64,000 bases of DNA. It comes from Hyphomicrobiales bacterium. GTDB lineage: Bacteria > Pseudomonadota > Alphaproteobacteria > Rhizobiales > Rhizobiaceae. The DNA lies in contig UBXV01000010.1 of the NCBI GenBank assembly GCA_900469625.1, forward strand, positions 42,469 to 106,468, in the 5' to 3' direction. The notes under the pieces are model-generated. The model was not told the origin of the DNA. It did not search any database and saw nothing but the letters and a program-made list of their open reading frames with translations. Made by a program: the position numbers and the translations under genes. Positions within the stretch are counted from its first letter, which is position 1. Each line of letters opens with the position of its first letter. Positions 56,413 through 64,000 of the stretch are shown here, piece by piece.

Positions 56413-57456
56413 TCACGCGCGCTTTTGCAGCGTCGCATAGACGACGTTGCGGTTCTCGCCGAACGTCACATGCGTCTCGAAATTGCCTCCGTCGATGCTT
56501 TCGTTGACGATACGCCACATGTCCGACTGCGAGCGCAGGAGAAGCGCCCAGTTCATGAACGTCTCCATGTAGCCGTCTACGCCGATATCGGTTGCGAAAT
56601 TGGCGAAGAGGAAGACGCCGTCGGGCTTCAGCATCTGCAGGCAACGGCGGGTGAGCTTCACCGCGACGTTGTGCGGCAGATAGTCATAAAGTCCGGCCGC
56701 ATAGACGAAGTCGAATTTTCCAAGCTTGTGCGAACGGGTGAGAATGCCACGCACCGAGCCGTCGATCGCCTCGACGCTGGTTCCGCGGAAATCCCGGCTG
56801 ATCGATCCGACACTGAGCGGATCCTGGTCGAGCGCAACCCAGCGCTTGATGCGGCCTTCCTTCAGGGCGACCGAACGGTTCGCCTCGCGCAGATGACCGG
56901 CTGCAATCGTCAGCACTTCCGCCTGCCCGCCACGCGTGGCCGCGATCTCATCGACATGCTGCGTCAGGAGATCCCGGCGTTCGCGCACGGCAACCGACGA
57001 CGAGGCGTCCTTGGTGTAGCCATAAAGCGCCTTGCCGGCAGGCGATGCCTTGGCGATCTCGTTGGCCACACTCGGGTGGCCGTAGATGAAGTCGAGCAAC
57101 TGGGCGTCACCGGAGTAACCGCGCGGCTTTTCGAAGGACCAGCGGGTAAAAGGGTCCTGCAGGAAAAATTCAGATACCGGATGATTCTGTGCGATCGGGA
57201 TCAGTTCTTGCCAGACGCTCGGATGAAACTTCGCGCGCGTCTCATGCAGCGCCCCCGCCAATCGGTGTATTATCTTCGTGGGGTCCAGTTGCTGGGCAAT
57301 TTGCTGCTGTGCAATTTGGAGAATCAGGGCGAGTTCGGCTTTTCCTGTTGCAAACTGCTCATCATAAAACTCACTCCTTGACGAGGTGAACTCGGTTGCG
57401 ATTGACTGGGGAGTAATTAGACTTTCGCCATCGAATACGATTTGAAGCTGGCTCAC
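56413..57456 (-). CDS. Class I SAM-dependent methyltransferase, PhcB-like (3-hydroxypalmitate methyl ester type)
   Basis: 347 aa. A helical N-terminal region ends with FFLQDPFTRWSFEKPRGYSGDAQLLDFIYG, a signature I associate with proteins annotated as 3-hydroxypalmitic acid methyl ester biosynthesis (PhcB-like). The Rossmann-type SAM domain follows (VLTIAAGHLREANRS, WVALDQDP, FDFVYAAGLYDYLP). Motif I reads AAGHLRE rather than the usual GCGPARE, so the glycine-rich loop is altered. The start is GTG at 57456 after GGATGGG. It is divergent from a c-di-GMP enzyme. A role in signal synthesis is a hypothesis. Confidence 0.78.
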   Translation of the reverse strand: MSQLQIVFDGESLITPQSIATEFTSSRSEFYDEQFATGKAELALILQIAQQQIAQQLDPTKIIHRLAGALHETRAKFHPSVWQELIPIAQNHPVSEFFLQDPFTRWSFEKPRGYSGDAQLLDFIYGHPSVANEIAKASPAGKALYGYTKDASSSVAVRERRDLLTQHVDEIAATRGGQAEVLTIAAGHLREANRSVALKEGRIKRWVALDQDPLSVGSISRDFRGTSVEAIDGSVRGILTRSHKLGKFDFVYAAGLYDYLPHNVAVKLTRRCLQMLKPDGVFLFANFATDIGVDGYMETFMNWALLLRSQSDMWRIVNESIDGGNFETHVTFGENRNVVYATLQKRA

Positions 57457-57774
57457 GCAAAACCCATCCGTTTAATGATCTGTTAACGTTATGGGTAACA
57501 ATGCGCGAACTGCATCTCGAATTGCAAGTTTTTGTAGAGTATATGGTAAATTCTGGCGGACCCCGTAGCCAATCGGATACACTCGTATGCCGGCCGTCAG
57601 CCCCGGCTAATTTATCAAAATTTAATGGGCTTCCCCTAGGGTAACGGTGAGGCCTGCTCGTCCTTGTTGTGGTAGCCACCGGATGGCAAGCGTGGAATGC
57701 ATGAAGCAACGCCCAGAGATGGATAGGCGAGACCAAATATCCGTTGAGCGCGACGAATTCCTCTGGACCGGTGC
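57457..57774. other. Divergent promoter region, AT-richer than surroundings
   Basis: 318 bp between the methyltransferase and the GGDEF-EAL gene. It is noticeably AT-richer near the methyltransferase side (TTAATGATCTGTTAACGTTATGG around 57470). Near the GGDEF-EAL start, CCAGAG (57713-57718) can pair with CTCTGG (57761-57766) and GGATA (57721-57725) with TATCC (57738-57742), giving a possible leader structure that could limit ribosome access. No gene is supported. Confidence 0.35.
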
Positions 57775-59772
57775 ATGAAGCAAACCCTGGCCGATGTCGT
57801 TGAGATCGATTTGCACAAGCAGCCGCACCGGCCGCTGCCTGCAGAGCTGCGTTCGCTTTACCGCCAGGAAGGCCAGACGGCGCGCCGGGAAGCCACACGA
57901 AAAGGGCTGTGGATCGCGGTTGCGGTCTATCTCCTGTTTTCGATCACCGACCTGCTGCTGATCCCCGACGTCGCCTACAAGACGATCGCCTGGCGTTTTG
58001 TCGTCGGGGCGATTTCGCTTGCCGTCCTGGAAATCCAGGTCCGCGTCAACGCCAAGACCGACTGGCTGGACCGCACCTGCTCGGGCGCGCTTGTTTTCGG
58101 CTACCTCGGCTGGCTCATGCCGGCAATGATGACCGCGTACACGCAGAACATGTCCTATTACATGATCTTCGGCGCAATCTTCATGATGGGCGCCAACCTG
58201 TTCTTCATCTTTCAGTTCCGGCTTTCGGTGATCTCGTCGGGTATCATCCTCGGCGCGTTCTTCCTCGACCTCTTCTATTTCTCGCCACAGAACCCCTATT
58301 ATCAGCTTGCCTTCGGTACCTTCTTCGTTTCGTGTTTCGTCTTCACCTCCTACGTCAACTGGAAGCTGAACCGGGAACGCTACAAGGTCTTCCTCAACGC
58401 GTTCGAGGCAAGGGTGCAGCAGCGCGAGGCGACGGAGCGCGGCAAGGCGCTGCTCAGGCTTTCAAACACGGATTCGCTGACCGGCCTCGACAACCGCCGG
58501 GCAGTGGACCAGAAGCTCAGGGAATACTGGAGCGACTGGCAGAAATTCGGCGACAGTTTCGCAGCGATCCTGATCGACGTCGATTTCTTCAAGAAATACA
58601 ACGATTGCTACGGCCACCAGGAAGGCGACCGCTGCCTCATTCTCGTCGCCAACACGCTGAAGGAATCGATTGCGGATTTCGACGCGTCGATCGGCCGCTA
58701 CGGCGGCGAGGAGTTCATCATTCTGGCGCGCGTGGAGACGCGCGAGGAGGCAGCGGAGCTTGCCGAAAGCATCTGCCGCACGGTCCAGGCGCTCGCATTG
58801 GTGCACGGACAGCGGCGCGACGGCACGTCGATCGTGACGGTCAGCGTCGGGGCCGCCTTCACCAGGCCGCAGACGGGCCCGAAGCTCGAGCGGATCATCC
58901 ACGAGGCGGACCGGGCGCTCTATGCCGCCAAGGCGAGCGGTCGCAACTGCGCCAGGGTCTTCGACCCGAACGATCCGCAGACGAGTGACGAGAGCGAGAA
59001 CATCGCGGCACTCCTGAAGATCGCGACCGACCAGGATCTGCTTTCTCTGGTCTACCAGCCGATCAAGAGCGTCACGTCGGGCCGGATCGAGGCTGTCGAA
59101 GCGCTGATGCGGCTGAAAATGCTGGACGGGACGGCTGTCGCCCCGAGCCTGTTCATCCCGATCGCCGAGCGAACCGGCGCGATCATCGACCTTGGCCGCT
59201 GGGCGATCCGCACGGTCTGCCGCGAGCTTCTCGCCAACGATCACGTGCCCGTCGTCAGCGTCAATGTTTCGCCGATCCAGCTGAAGACACCCGGCTTTGC
59301 CACATCTGTCGCGGCGATCCTCGGTGAAACCGGGGTCGCCGGCGGTCGCCTCGCCTTCGAAATTACCGAGGGCCTCGAGATGGAGATGCACTCGGATGTG
59401 TTGCGCTGCATCAGCGATCTCGAAACGCTGGGCATCCGCATCTGGCTCGACGATTTCGGCACCGGTTTTGCCGGGCTGTCCTGGCTCCGGCTTATCGATT
59501 TCGACACGGTCAAGGTCGACCGCTCCTTCCTTCACGATTGCGCCACGCCGAAGGGCAAGGCGATGCTGAAGGACATCATCGGGCTGGTGCGCAACCGGGG
59601 CCACAAGATCCTGATGGAAGGTGTCGAAACCGATGAGCAGATGGCGCTCGTGCGGGAATTCCGCATCGACCACGTTCAGGGCTACCATGTCGGCCGTCCC
59701 GCGTCGGCACACACCTATCATCTGATTTCGGCTGCCGAAACACGAGCCGCGACGATGGTCCGGCCGGCATAG
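57775..59772 (+). CDS. Membrane-anchored GGDEF-EAL protein (c-di-GMP turnover)
   Basis: 665 aa. About six membrane helices occupy residues 45-196 as a MASE-like sensor, a short coiled linker follows, then a GGDEF domain (GGEEF at 310-314) and an EAL domain (EAL at 442-444). The EAL catalytic set is intact: NVSP, EITEG, DDFGTG, KVDR and EGVET. The diguanylate cyclase site is also complete. There is no RxxD inhibitory site five residues before GGEEF. Both activities could exist, and net direction cannot be told. The start is the first in the frame; the ribosome site is weak. Confidence 0.93.
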   Translation: MKQTLADVVEIDLHKQPHRPLPAELRSLYRQEGQTARREATRKGLWIAVAVYLLFSITDLLLIPDVAYKTIAWRFVVGAISLAVLEIQVRVNAKTDWLDRTCSGALVFGYLGWLMPAMMTAYTQNMSYYMIFGAIFMMGANLFFIFQFRLSVISSGIILGAFFLDLFYFSPQNPYYQLAFGTFFVSCFVFTSYVNWKLNRERYKVFLNAFEARVQQREATERGKALLRLSNTDSLTGLDNRRAVDQKLREYWSDWQKFGDSFAAILIDVDFFKKYNDCYGHQEGDRCLILVANTLKESIADFDASIGRYGGEEFIILARVETREEAAELAESICRTVQALALVHGQRRDGTSIVTVSVGAAFTRPQTGPKLERIIHEADRALYAAKASGRNCARVFDPNDPQTSDESENIAALLKIATDQDLLSLVYQPIKSVTSGRIEAVEALMRLKMLDGTAVAPSLFIPIAERTGAIIDLGRWAIRTVCRELLANDHVPVVSVNVSPIQLKTPGFATSVAAILGETGVAGGRLAFEITEGLEMEMHSDVLRCISDLETLGIRIWLDDFGTGFAGLSWLRLIDFDTVKVDRSFLHDCATPKGKAMLKDIIGLVRNRGHKILMEGVETDEQMALVREFRIDHVQGYHVGRPASAHTYHLISAAETRAATMVRPA

Positions 59773-59832
59773 GCTCGGCGCATTTCGTCAGCTTGCGCTT
59801 ACGGACAACTCGCGCTGCCCATGACGAAAGCG

Positions 59833-61011
59833 TCAGCAGGCGGGCACGCGCAAGGTGAACCTGGTCTCGTTCGGCGTCGACGAAACGCTGATCCTGCCAC
59901 CATGTGCCTGGGCGATCTCGGCGGCTATGTAGAGCCCGAGGCCGAGGCCCTGCACTTTGCCGTTGCCTTTGCCCTCCCGCCGTTTGAACGGTTGGAAAAG
60001 CCGGGGGATGTCTGCCTGCGATATCGGCTCACCGGCATTGGCGATCCAGAGTTCGAGCGTATTGCCGCTTCGGGTGGCACCGATACGGATCGGTTTGTCC
60101 GGTGCGCCATGGGTCAAGGCGTTGCTCAGCAGGTTGGAAAAGAGCTGACCGATGCGCTGGTGATCCAGCGTCAGCGGCGTATCGAGGGCGAGATCCGTTT
60201 CGATCTGCCTGTCTGGATAGGCGCTGCGATGTTCTTCCACGATCTGCATCAAGACCGGGCCGAGCGGCAGATGGGTTCGGTTGAGCCCGATACCGCCCCC
60301 CAGCCTGCCGCGGGCGAAGTCCATCACATTATCGATCAGATTGGCCATGCGATCGACGCTTTGCTGCATCAGCGCGATCACCGTCTTCGACTTCGCCGCC
60401 TGCTCCTCTCGCGCCAGGATGCGCGTGCCCGCGGAGATCGACGCCAGCGGATTGCGCAAGTCGTGCCCGAGGATGGCAATGAACTGATCCCGGAGTTCGG
60501 AGGTCTCAAGTTCGTGGTCGAGTTTCTGCTTCGTGTCCGTGACGTCGGCTCGGGCGTCGAGGTGCCGTCCGATCAGATCGGCAAACAGCCGGAACATGCC
60601 CACGGTCACCGTGCCGCTAAGCTTGGCAGGGTTGGGGTCGATGGCGCAGAGCGTACCGAAGAACACATTGCCACGCAGGTAGATCGGCACTGAAATGTAG
60701 CTTTTGAAGCCATATTGTAGCGGCGTGTGGTGGCGCGCATACACCTCGCTGGCATCGACGTCGTCGATGACCACGAGTTCACCGCTCTGCCGGATTTCGT
60801 GACAGATCGTCGTCTCGAGCCGCAGCTCTCCCCCGGGTCCGAGGCCGAAATCGATCAGATCGAGCGTCTGGCAGGCGACCCAGCGATCGTCCGTGACCCG
60901 CGCCACGGCGACGAAGCCCATGCCCGTCGATTGCTGGATGACGTCGAGAATCGTCGGAACGACCGAGATGCTGGCAACGGCGTCCAGATCTTCTTGCAAG
61001 TCATGCGCCAA
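59833..61011 (-). CDS. GAF-domain sensor histidine kinase
   Basis: 392 aa from a proposed TTG at 61011 placed after GGGAGA; the open frame extends to 61086, and there is no ATG before the GAF region. An N-terminal GAF domain (about 15-170, with YGFKSYISVPIYLRGNVFFGTLCAIDP) precedes a HisKA helix (ILGHDLRNPLASI, phospho-accepting His) and a HATPase_c domain (NLLSNALTHG, GLGLGLYIAAEIAQAHGG). It has no membrane segment, so it is cytosolic. No response regulator is adjacent, so it is an orphan kinase. It is convergent with the GGDEF-EAL gene. Confidence 0.87.
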   Translation of the reverse strand: MAHDLQEDLDAVASISVVPTILDVIQQSTGMGFVAVARVTDDRWVACQTLDLIDFGLGPGGELRLETTICHEIRQSGELVVIDDVDASEVYARHHTPLQYGFKSYISVPIYLRGNVFFGTLCAIDPNPAKLSGTVTVGMFRLFADLIGRHLDARADVTDTKQKLDHELETSELRDQFIAILGHDLRNPLASISAGTRILAREEQAAKSKTVIALMQQSVDRMANLIDNVMDFARGRLGGGIGLNRTHLPLGPVLMQIVEEHRSAYPDRQIETDLALDTPLTLDHQRIGQLFSNLLSNALTHGAPDKPIRIGATRSGNTLELWIANAGEPISQADIPRLFQPFKRREGKGNGKVQGLGLGLYIAAEIAQAHGGRISVSSTPNETRFTLRVPAC

Positions 61012-61122
61012 TGCCTGATGTCTCCCGGATACGCTGTTCGACCTTTTGTATAGGTGATCGGCGGGATTTGGCAAACGGCGCCGCAACGTTACCCTTGCGA
61101 CGAACTGACCGATGCCATCGCC

Positions 61123-61479
61123 CTATCGGAATTCCCCCGTTTCGGGTTTTTGTGACAACGCCCATCGATGGATCAGGAACAGGTGGAGCAGTTGGATGGC
61201 GATGAGCCCCGCCGCCATCGCCGCCACCGTGATCACGACGAAGGCGGCATCGGCCGGTGGCGCCAAAAGCAGGCCAATTGCCGTACCGATGAGGATCGGC
61301 ATGGCCACCAGCGGCAAGATCAGAAGCGCTGCAAGACGTGGCGAAAACCATGTCACCCCGCTGAACGACCACTGCATCGGTAGCCGATCGAAACGGCGAA
61401 GAACCCGATTTGCCCGGGCGGAAACGACGAGCATGACCGCGACACTGCAGGCTGACAATGCGAGACAGAACCAGCCCAT
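61123..61479 (-). CDS. Small membrane protein of unknown function
   Basis: 118 aa with four hydrophobic segments: residues 1-20, about 48-72, 78-100 and a following amphipathic stretch. The soluble loop FDRLPMQWSFSGVTWFSPR recalls the DUF1648/SdpI-like sequence around a conserved P-x-H/Q-W. The start at 61479 is used because GGAGG lies just before it; an ATG at 61494 is possible. The family assignment is tentative. Confidence 0.6.
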   Translation of the reverse strand: MGWFCLALSACSVAVMLVVSARANRVLRRFDRLPMQWSFSGVTWFSPRLAALLILPLVAMPILIGTAIGLLLAPPADAAFVVITVAAMAAGLIAIQLLHLFLIHRWALSQKPETGEFR

Positions 61480-61664
61480 GACGCCTCCACGCATCTCAGT
61501 TGCATGCCTCGCTCATCGCGATCGTCAGCCCTCCCGCATGCGGGTCATGCACCCCGCACCGGTGGCACCTTCCAGCCCAAATGTTGCGCGGCGATTGCAT
61601 GGGGCGGACCGGCAGTCGCCAGCGCTTCCCGATTGCCTCGCCCCAGCCTTATCCTGCGCGCCGC

Positions 61665-62225
61665 TCAAAACAGCGATTGCTGGGCGGGCTCCGGCGGTCC
61701 CAAATGAACGCCTTCCAGTTCCAGCATCCGGATTTTCGAGGTCGAGCCTCCCGGCGCCGAGAAGCCGCCGACCTTGCCGCCTGCGGCCAGCACCCGGTGG
61801 CAGGGAATGATCAGCGCCACCGGGTTCTTCGCCATTGCCTGGCCAACGTCGCGTGCGGCCTCCGGTCCGGCGCCGAGCGCCTTTGCCAGGGCACCATAGG
61901 TCGTGGTCTGCCCCCAGGCGAGCTGGCGGGCGGCCGCGTAAATCTCCCTGAAAAACGGGTCCTGGCCCTCGAGATCGAGTGTGAGACCGGTGAAGTCGAC
62001 CTCTTCGCCGCCGAAGTAGCGTCGAACTGCGTCGACCGCCTCGGCAATCTGCGGCGTCGGCGTGCCGGGTTCGCCGGCAACAAGCCGGCGCAACAGCAGC
62101 CTCTCGGTATCCTCCGCCTTTTTGGTCGGCAGCTGGAAACGGGTGATGCCGACGGCGTTCCAGGCGATGCCGCAGAACCCGGCATCGGTTTCAAAGATAA
62201 GATAGTTGTGAACTGCCTGCGCCAT
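61665..62225 (-). CDS. ogt: Methylated-DNA--protein-cysteine methyltransferase
   Basis: 186 aa. The acceptor is Cys142 in IIPCHRVLAAGG, with GQTTTYGALAKALG as the DNA-binding helix-turn-helix and the N-terminal ribonuclease-like domain in front. It transfers the methyl group of O6-methylguanine to itself and is used once. Sequence length is typical of Ogt. No ada gene neighbours it, but an AlkB island lies 14 kb away. Confidence 0.93.
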   Translation of the reverse strand: MAQAVHNYLIFETDAGFCGIAWNAVGITRFQLPTKKAEDTERLLLRRLVAGEPGTPTPQIAEAVDAVRRYFGGEEVDFTGLTLDLEGQDPFFREIYAAARQLAWGQTTTYGALAKALGAGPEAARDVGQAMAKNPVALIIPCHRVLAAGGKVGGFSAPGGSTSKIRMLELEGVHLGPPEPAQQSLF

Positions 62226-62392
62226 CGCATCGTCCTCACGTTTTCACATGGCATGAAAATCGTGCGGATGGAGGGCGAATTCAACCCGAAACCTGCGCTT
62301 GGGCGCCATTGCCAACAGGCTGCGGACTGTTGGAACGGCCAGCATCTCCTCGCCTCGCCAGAGTGATCGTCCGCGAGTGGGGGAGCGCCGTG

Positions 62393-63019
62393 CTACTTCG
62401 CTTCGATCATCTTCGCCCAGCCTGCCGCGCGTTCGGCCGACTGGATCAGCACCGGCTTCGGCGCCTTGTACCATTCGTCCTGCGGCAGGCCGCGCCGGTC
62501 GCGCACGAATGCGATCGCGGCATCCAGCGTCGGGAATTCGGCCGGCAGCGTCAGGTGCAGGAACAGCGACACCACGATCACCGAACGCGAGCGTCCGCCG
62601 CGGCAATTGACGAGGATGTTGCCCATCTCGCGGCGCGGATAGGACGGCTTTTCCGGCAGAACCTGCTCGAGTGCTGCGCGCAGGATATAGTGGGCCGCCA
62701 GCATCTGCGTGTCCGGATTGCCGCCGCCATCGATGAGCCCGGTCTTGTAGTAGCGGATCTCGCCCGGACCGTAGACGCTGCCCTCGTGATCGGACACCAG
62801 TTGCGCCTGACGGACGAAATTGAAATCGAGATTGACCGCGCAATTGACGACGGTGGTGATACCGTTCTGCCGCAGGAGATCGAGGTCGCTCGTGCCCTCC
62901 TTGCCGGCGATATAGATATCGACGCCATAGTGCGGATGTTGCTTGTAGACGAGGCTGAGCTTGGCAAGCTCCGCCGATGGCTGGCTCTTCGTCTCGGTGT
63001 CCTGGCTTGTGGTCAACAT
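62393..63019 (-). CDS. Dual-specificity-type protein phosphatase
   Basis: 208 aa. The P-loop CX5R is at Cys139-Arg145 (VNCRGGRSRS) and Asp97 in GLIDGGGN is a candidate general acid. Usual enzymes have HC at the start of the loop; here it is NC, which may lower cysteine reactivity. The opening YKQHPHYGVDIYIAGKEGTSDLDLLRQNGITTVVNCA is the common DSP start. It lies 18 bp from an inositol-monophosphatase-like gene on the same strand, suggesting an operon with polyphosphate or phosphoinositide-like substrates. Confidence 0.85.
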   Translation of the reverse strand: MLTTSQDTETKSQPSAELAKLSLVYKQHPHYGVDIYIAGKEGTSDLDLLRQNGITTVVNCAVNLDFNFVRQAQLVSDHEGSVYGPGEIRYYKTGLIDGGGNPDTQMLAAHYILRAALEQVLPEKPSYPRREMGNILVNCRGGRSRSVIVVSLFLHLTLPAEFPTLDAAIAFVRDRRGLPQDEWYKAPKPVLIQSAERAAGWAKMIEAK

Positions 63020-63037
63020 GCTGTCTCCGCTGTCTGT

Positions 63038-63928
63038 TCAGTTTACTGCTGCGGCAATGCGATTGGCCGAGATCGTCCGCGCCACGCGCTGCAATGTCGG
63101 ATAGTCGCCCCCGGCGCCGGTGGCGATGTAGCCGGGGCACATGAAATCGGGCGCATCCGCCGGCACCTTGCCCAAGGTCAGCGGCTCGTAACGACCGCCG
63201 GCGTTTTTCAGGATCAGGGTCGCCGCCGCGACGTCCCATGAATTGACGCCGAAGCCGGTCGCCGCATCCGCCCAACCGGCCGCCACATGGGCGATGCTGA
63301 GGGCGGCACTGCCCGGCCGCCGAAGGGTGGAGAAGGTCTCGACGAATTCCCCGAGGTTGGCGAGCGCCACCTCCCGGCCGTCGAGGCGAAAGTCGCGCGA
63401 CACGGGATAGCCGGTAATCAGCGTCGCCCGCGTCTCGTCGTCGACGGCCTGCGAGGACAGCACCTCACCATTGAGGTAGGCCTGTTCGAGATCGGCGGAA
63501 AACATCATCTCGGCAACCGGGTCATAGACGACGCCGGCCATGACCTCGCCCCGTTCGACGGCGGCAATCGACACGCACCAGAACGCCAGTCCGCGGGCAA
63601 AATTGGACGTGCCGTCGATCGGGTCGACATACCATTGGATGTCGCCGTCGCCCACCTGCCCTCCCTCTTCGCCGAGCATGGCGGAATTGGGCTCCTGCGC
63701 AAAAATGAAATCGCGAATGCTGGCTTCCGCGCGCTTGTCGTGGATCGTGACGACATCATGCAGGTCGCGCTTGTAATCGACGACCATGTCGGACCGGAAT
63801 GCCTTCAGCAGCGGCTCGCGGACTTGTCTGGCCGCCCCACGGGCGATCTCGGCGAGACGTTTCGACCGCTCCAGCCTTGTCTCAGGGTTGCCCGCTGGGG
63901 CTGTCGCGGCTGAAAGGCGTTTTTCCAT
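63038..63928 (-). CDS. Inositol monophosphatase-family phosphatase
   Basis: 296 aa. The metal-binding motifs GEEGG and DPIDGTSNF are present, as is the second motif in NSWDVAAATLILKNAGG. The family hydrolyses inositol phosphates, 3'-phosphoadenosine-5'-phosphate or fructose-1,6-bisphosphate. The sequence does not settle which. It is co-directional with the phosphatase gene 18 bp downstream. Confidence 0.9.
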   Translation of the reverse strand: MEKRLSAATAPAGNPETRLERSKRLAEIARGAARQVREPLLKAFRSDMVVDYKRDLHDVVTIHDKRAEASIRDFIFAQEPNSAMLGEEGGQVGDGDIQWYVDPIDGTSNFARGLAFWCVSIAAVERGEVMAGVVYDPVAEMMFSADLEQAYLNGEVLSSQAVDDETRATLITGYPVSRDFRLDGREVALANLGEFVETFSTLRRPGSAALSIAHVAAGWADAATGFGVNSWDVAAATLILKNAGGRYEPLTLGKVPADAPDFMCPGYIATGAGGDYPTLQRVARTISANRIAAAVN

Positions 63929-64000
63929 GTCGTTTGCATCCGTTCCGTAGAGAAAGAGGGCCGGTGCGCCAGCCCGTGGCGCACCGGCATTGCGTTACTT

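Noticed and set aside
57600-57774. c-di-GMP riboswitch before the GGDEF-EAL gene
   Set aside because: Some pairing is possible, but I could not match the conserved GEMM-type core, so only a generic leader structure is noted.
63929-64000. End of another minus-strand gene at the window edge
   Set aside because: A TTA (possible TAA stop) occurs near 63996, but too little sequence remains to support a gene.

Overview
The window is high-GC, densely packed bacterial DNA with short intergenic gaps, many 4-bp ATGA/GTGA overlaps between genes, and about sixty protein genes. Gene families and arrangement point to an alphaproteobacterium of the Rhizobiaceae, most like Ensifer/Sinorhizobium: hyp-type hydroxyproline catabolism, TauR/TauXY/Xsc taurine dissimilation, many ABC uptake systems, and a rhizobial-looking intergenic palindromic repeat. 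This placement is inferred from content, not from a marker gene. I saw no rRNA, tRNA, CRISPR array, transposase or phage gene. The content suits an accessory replicon or a catabolic part of a chromosome.

Region 1 (178-13534) is a hydroxyproline catabolic cluster. It holds a GntR/FCD regulator, HypD deaminase, a pyrroline-2-carboxylate reductase-like enzyme, a ketoglutarate-semialdehyde dehydrogenase, a polar amino-acid ABC transporter, a D-hydroxyproline dehydrogenase, a 4-hydroxyproline epimerase and an aconitase-X type cis-3-hydroxyproline dehydratase. Together these can route trans-4-hydroxyproline to 2-oxoglutarate and cis-3-hydroxyproline to proline. Related operator-like sequences lie before four transcription units. 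An ArsR / SRPBCC / ClpP block (2217-3548) sits inside the cluster.

Region 2 (13607-21615) has two small uncharacterised genes and a divergent siderophore system: AraC regulator, FhuC-like ATPase and FhuB-like double permease on one side, TonB-dependent receptor and Tat-type binding protein on the other. Region 3 (21760-27165) is an amino-acid-type ABC transporter in one operon with an M20 amidohydrolase, divergent from a GntR regulator. Region 4 (27528-37794) is a full taurine dissimilation unit, tauR divergent from tauABC-tauXY-xsc-tauZ-pta, giving acetyl-CoA plus sulfite from taurine. Region 5 (37960-41582) has an NCS2 purine/pyrimidine permease, LrgA/LrgB and an APH-like kinase. Region 6 (41756-46164) is a FecI/FecR/STN-receptor iron or heme signalling system.

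Region 7 (46391-48560) looks like a DNA-alkylation repair island: two Fe(II)/2-oxoglutarate dioxygenases, one of them AlkB, behind an uncharacterised protein with an Ada-like four-cysteine module. Region 8 (48791-56051) is a dipeptide/oligopeptide ABC operon led by a YtcJ-like amidohydrolase. Region 9 (56413-63928) holds a PhcB-like methyltransferase divergent from a GGDEF-EAL protein, a GAF histidine kinase, a small membrane protein, Ogt, a dual-specificity-type phosphatase and an inositol-monophosphatase-family enzyme. The least explained parts are the Ada-like/AlkB operon and the methyltransferase / c-di-GMP pair.
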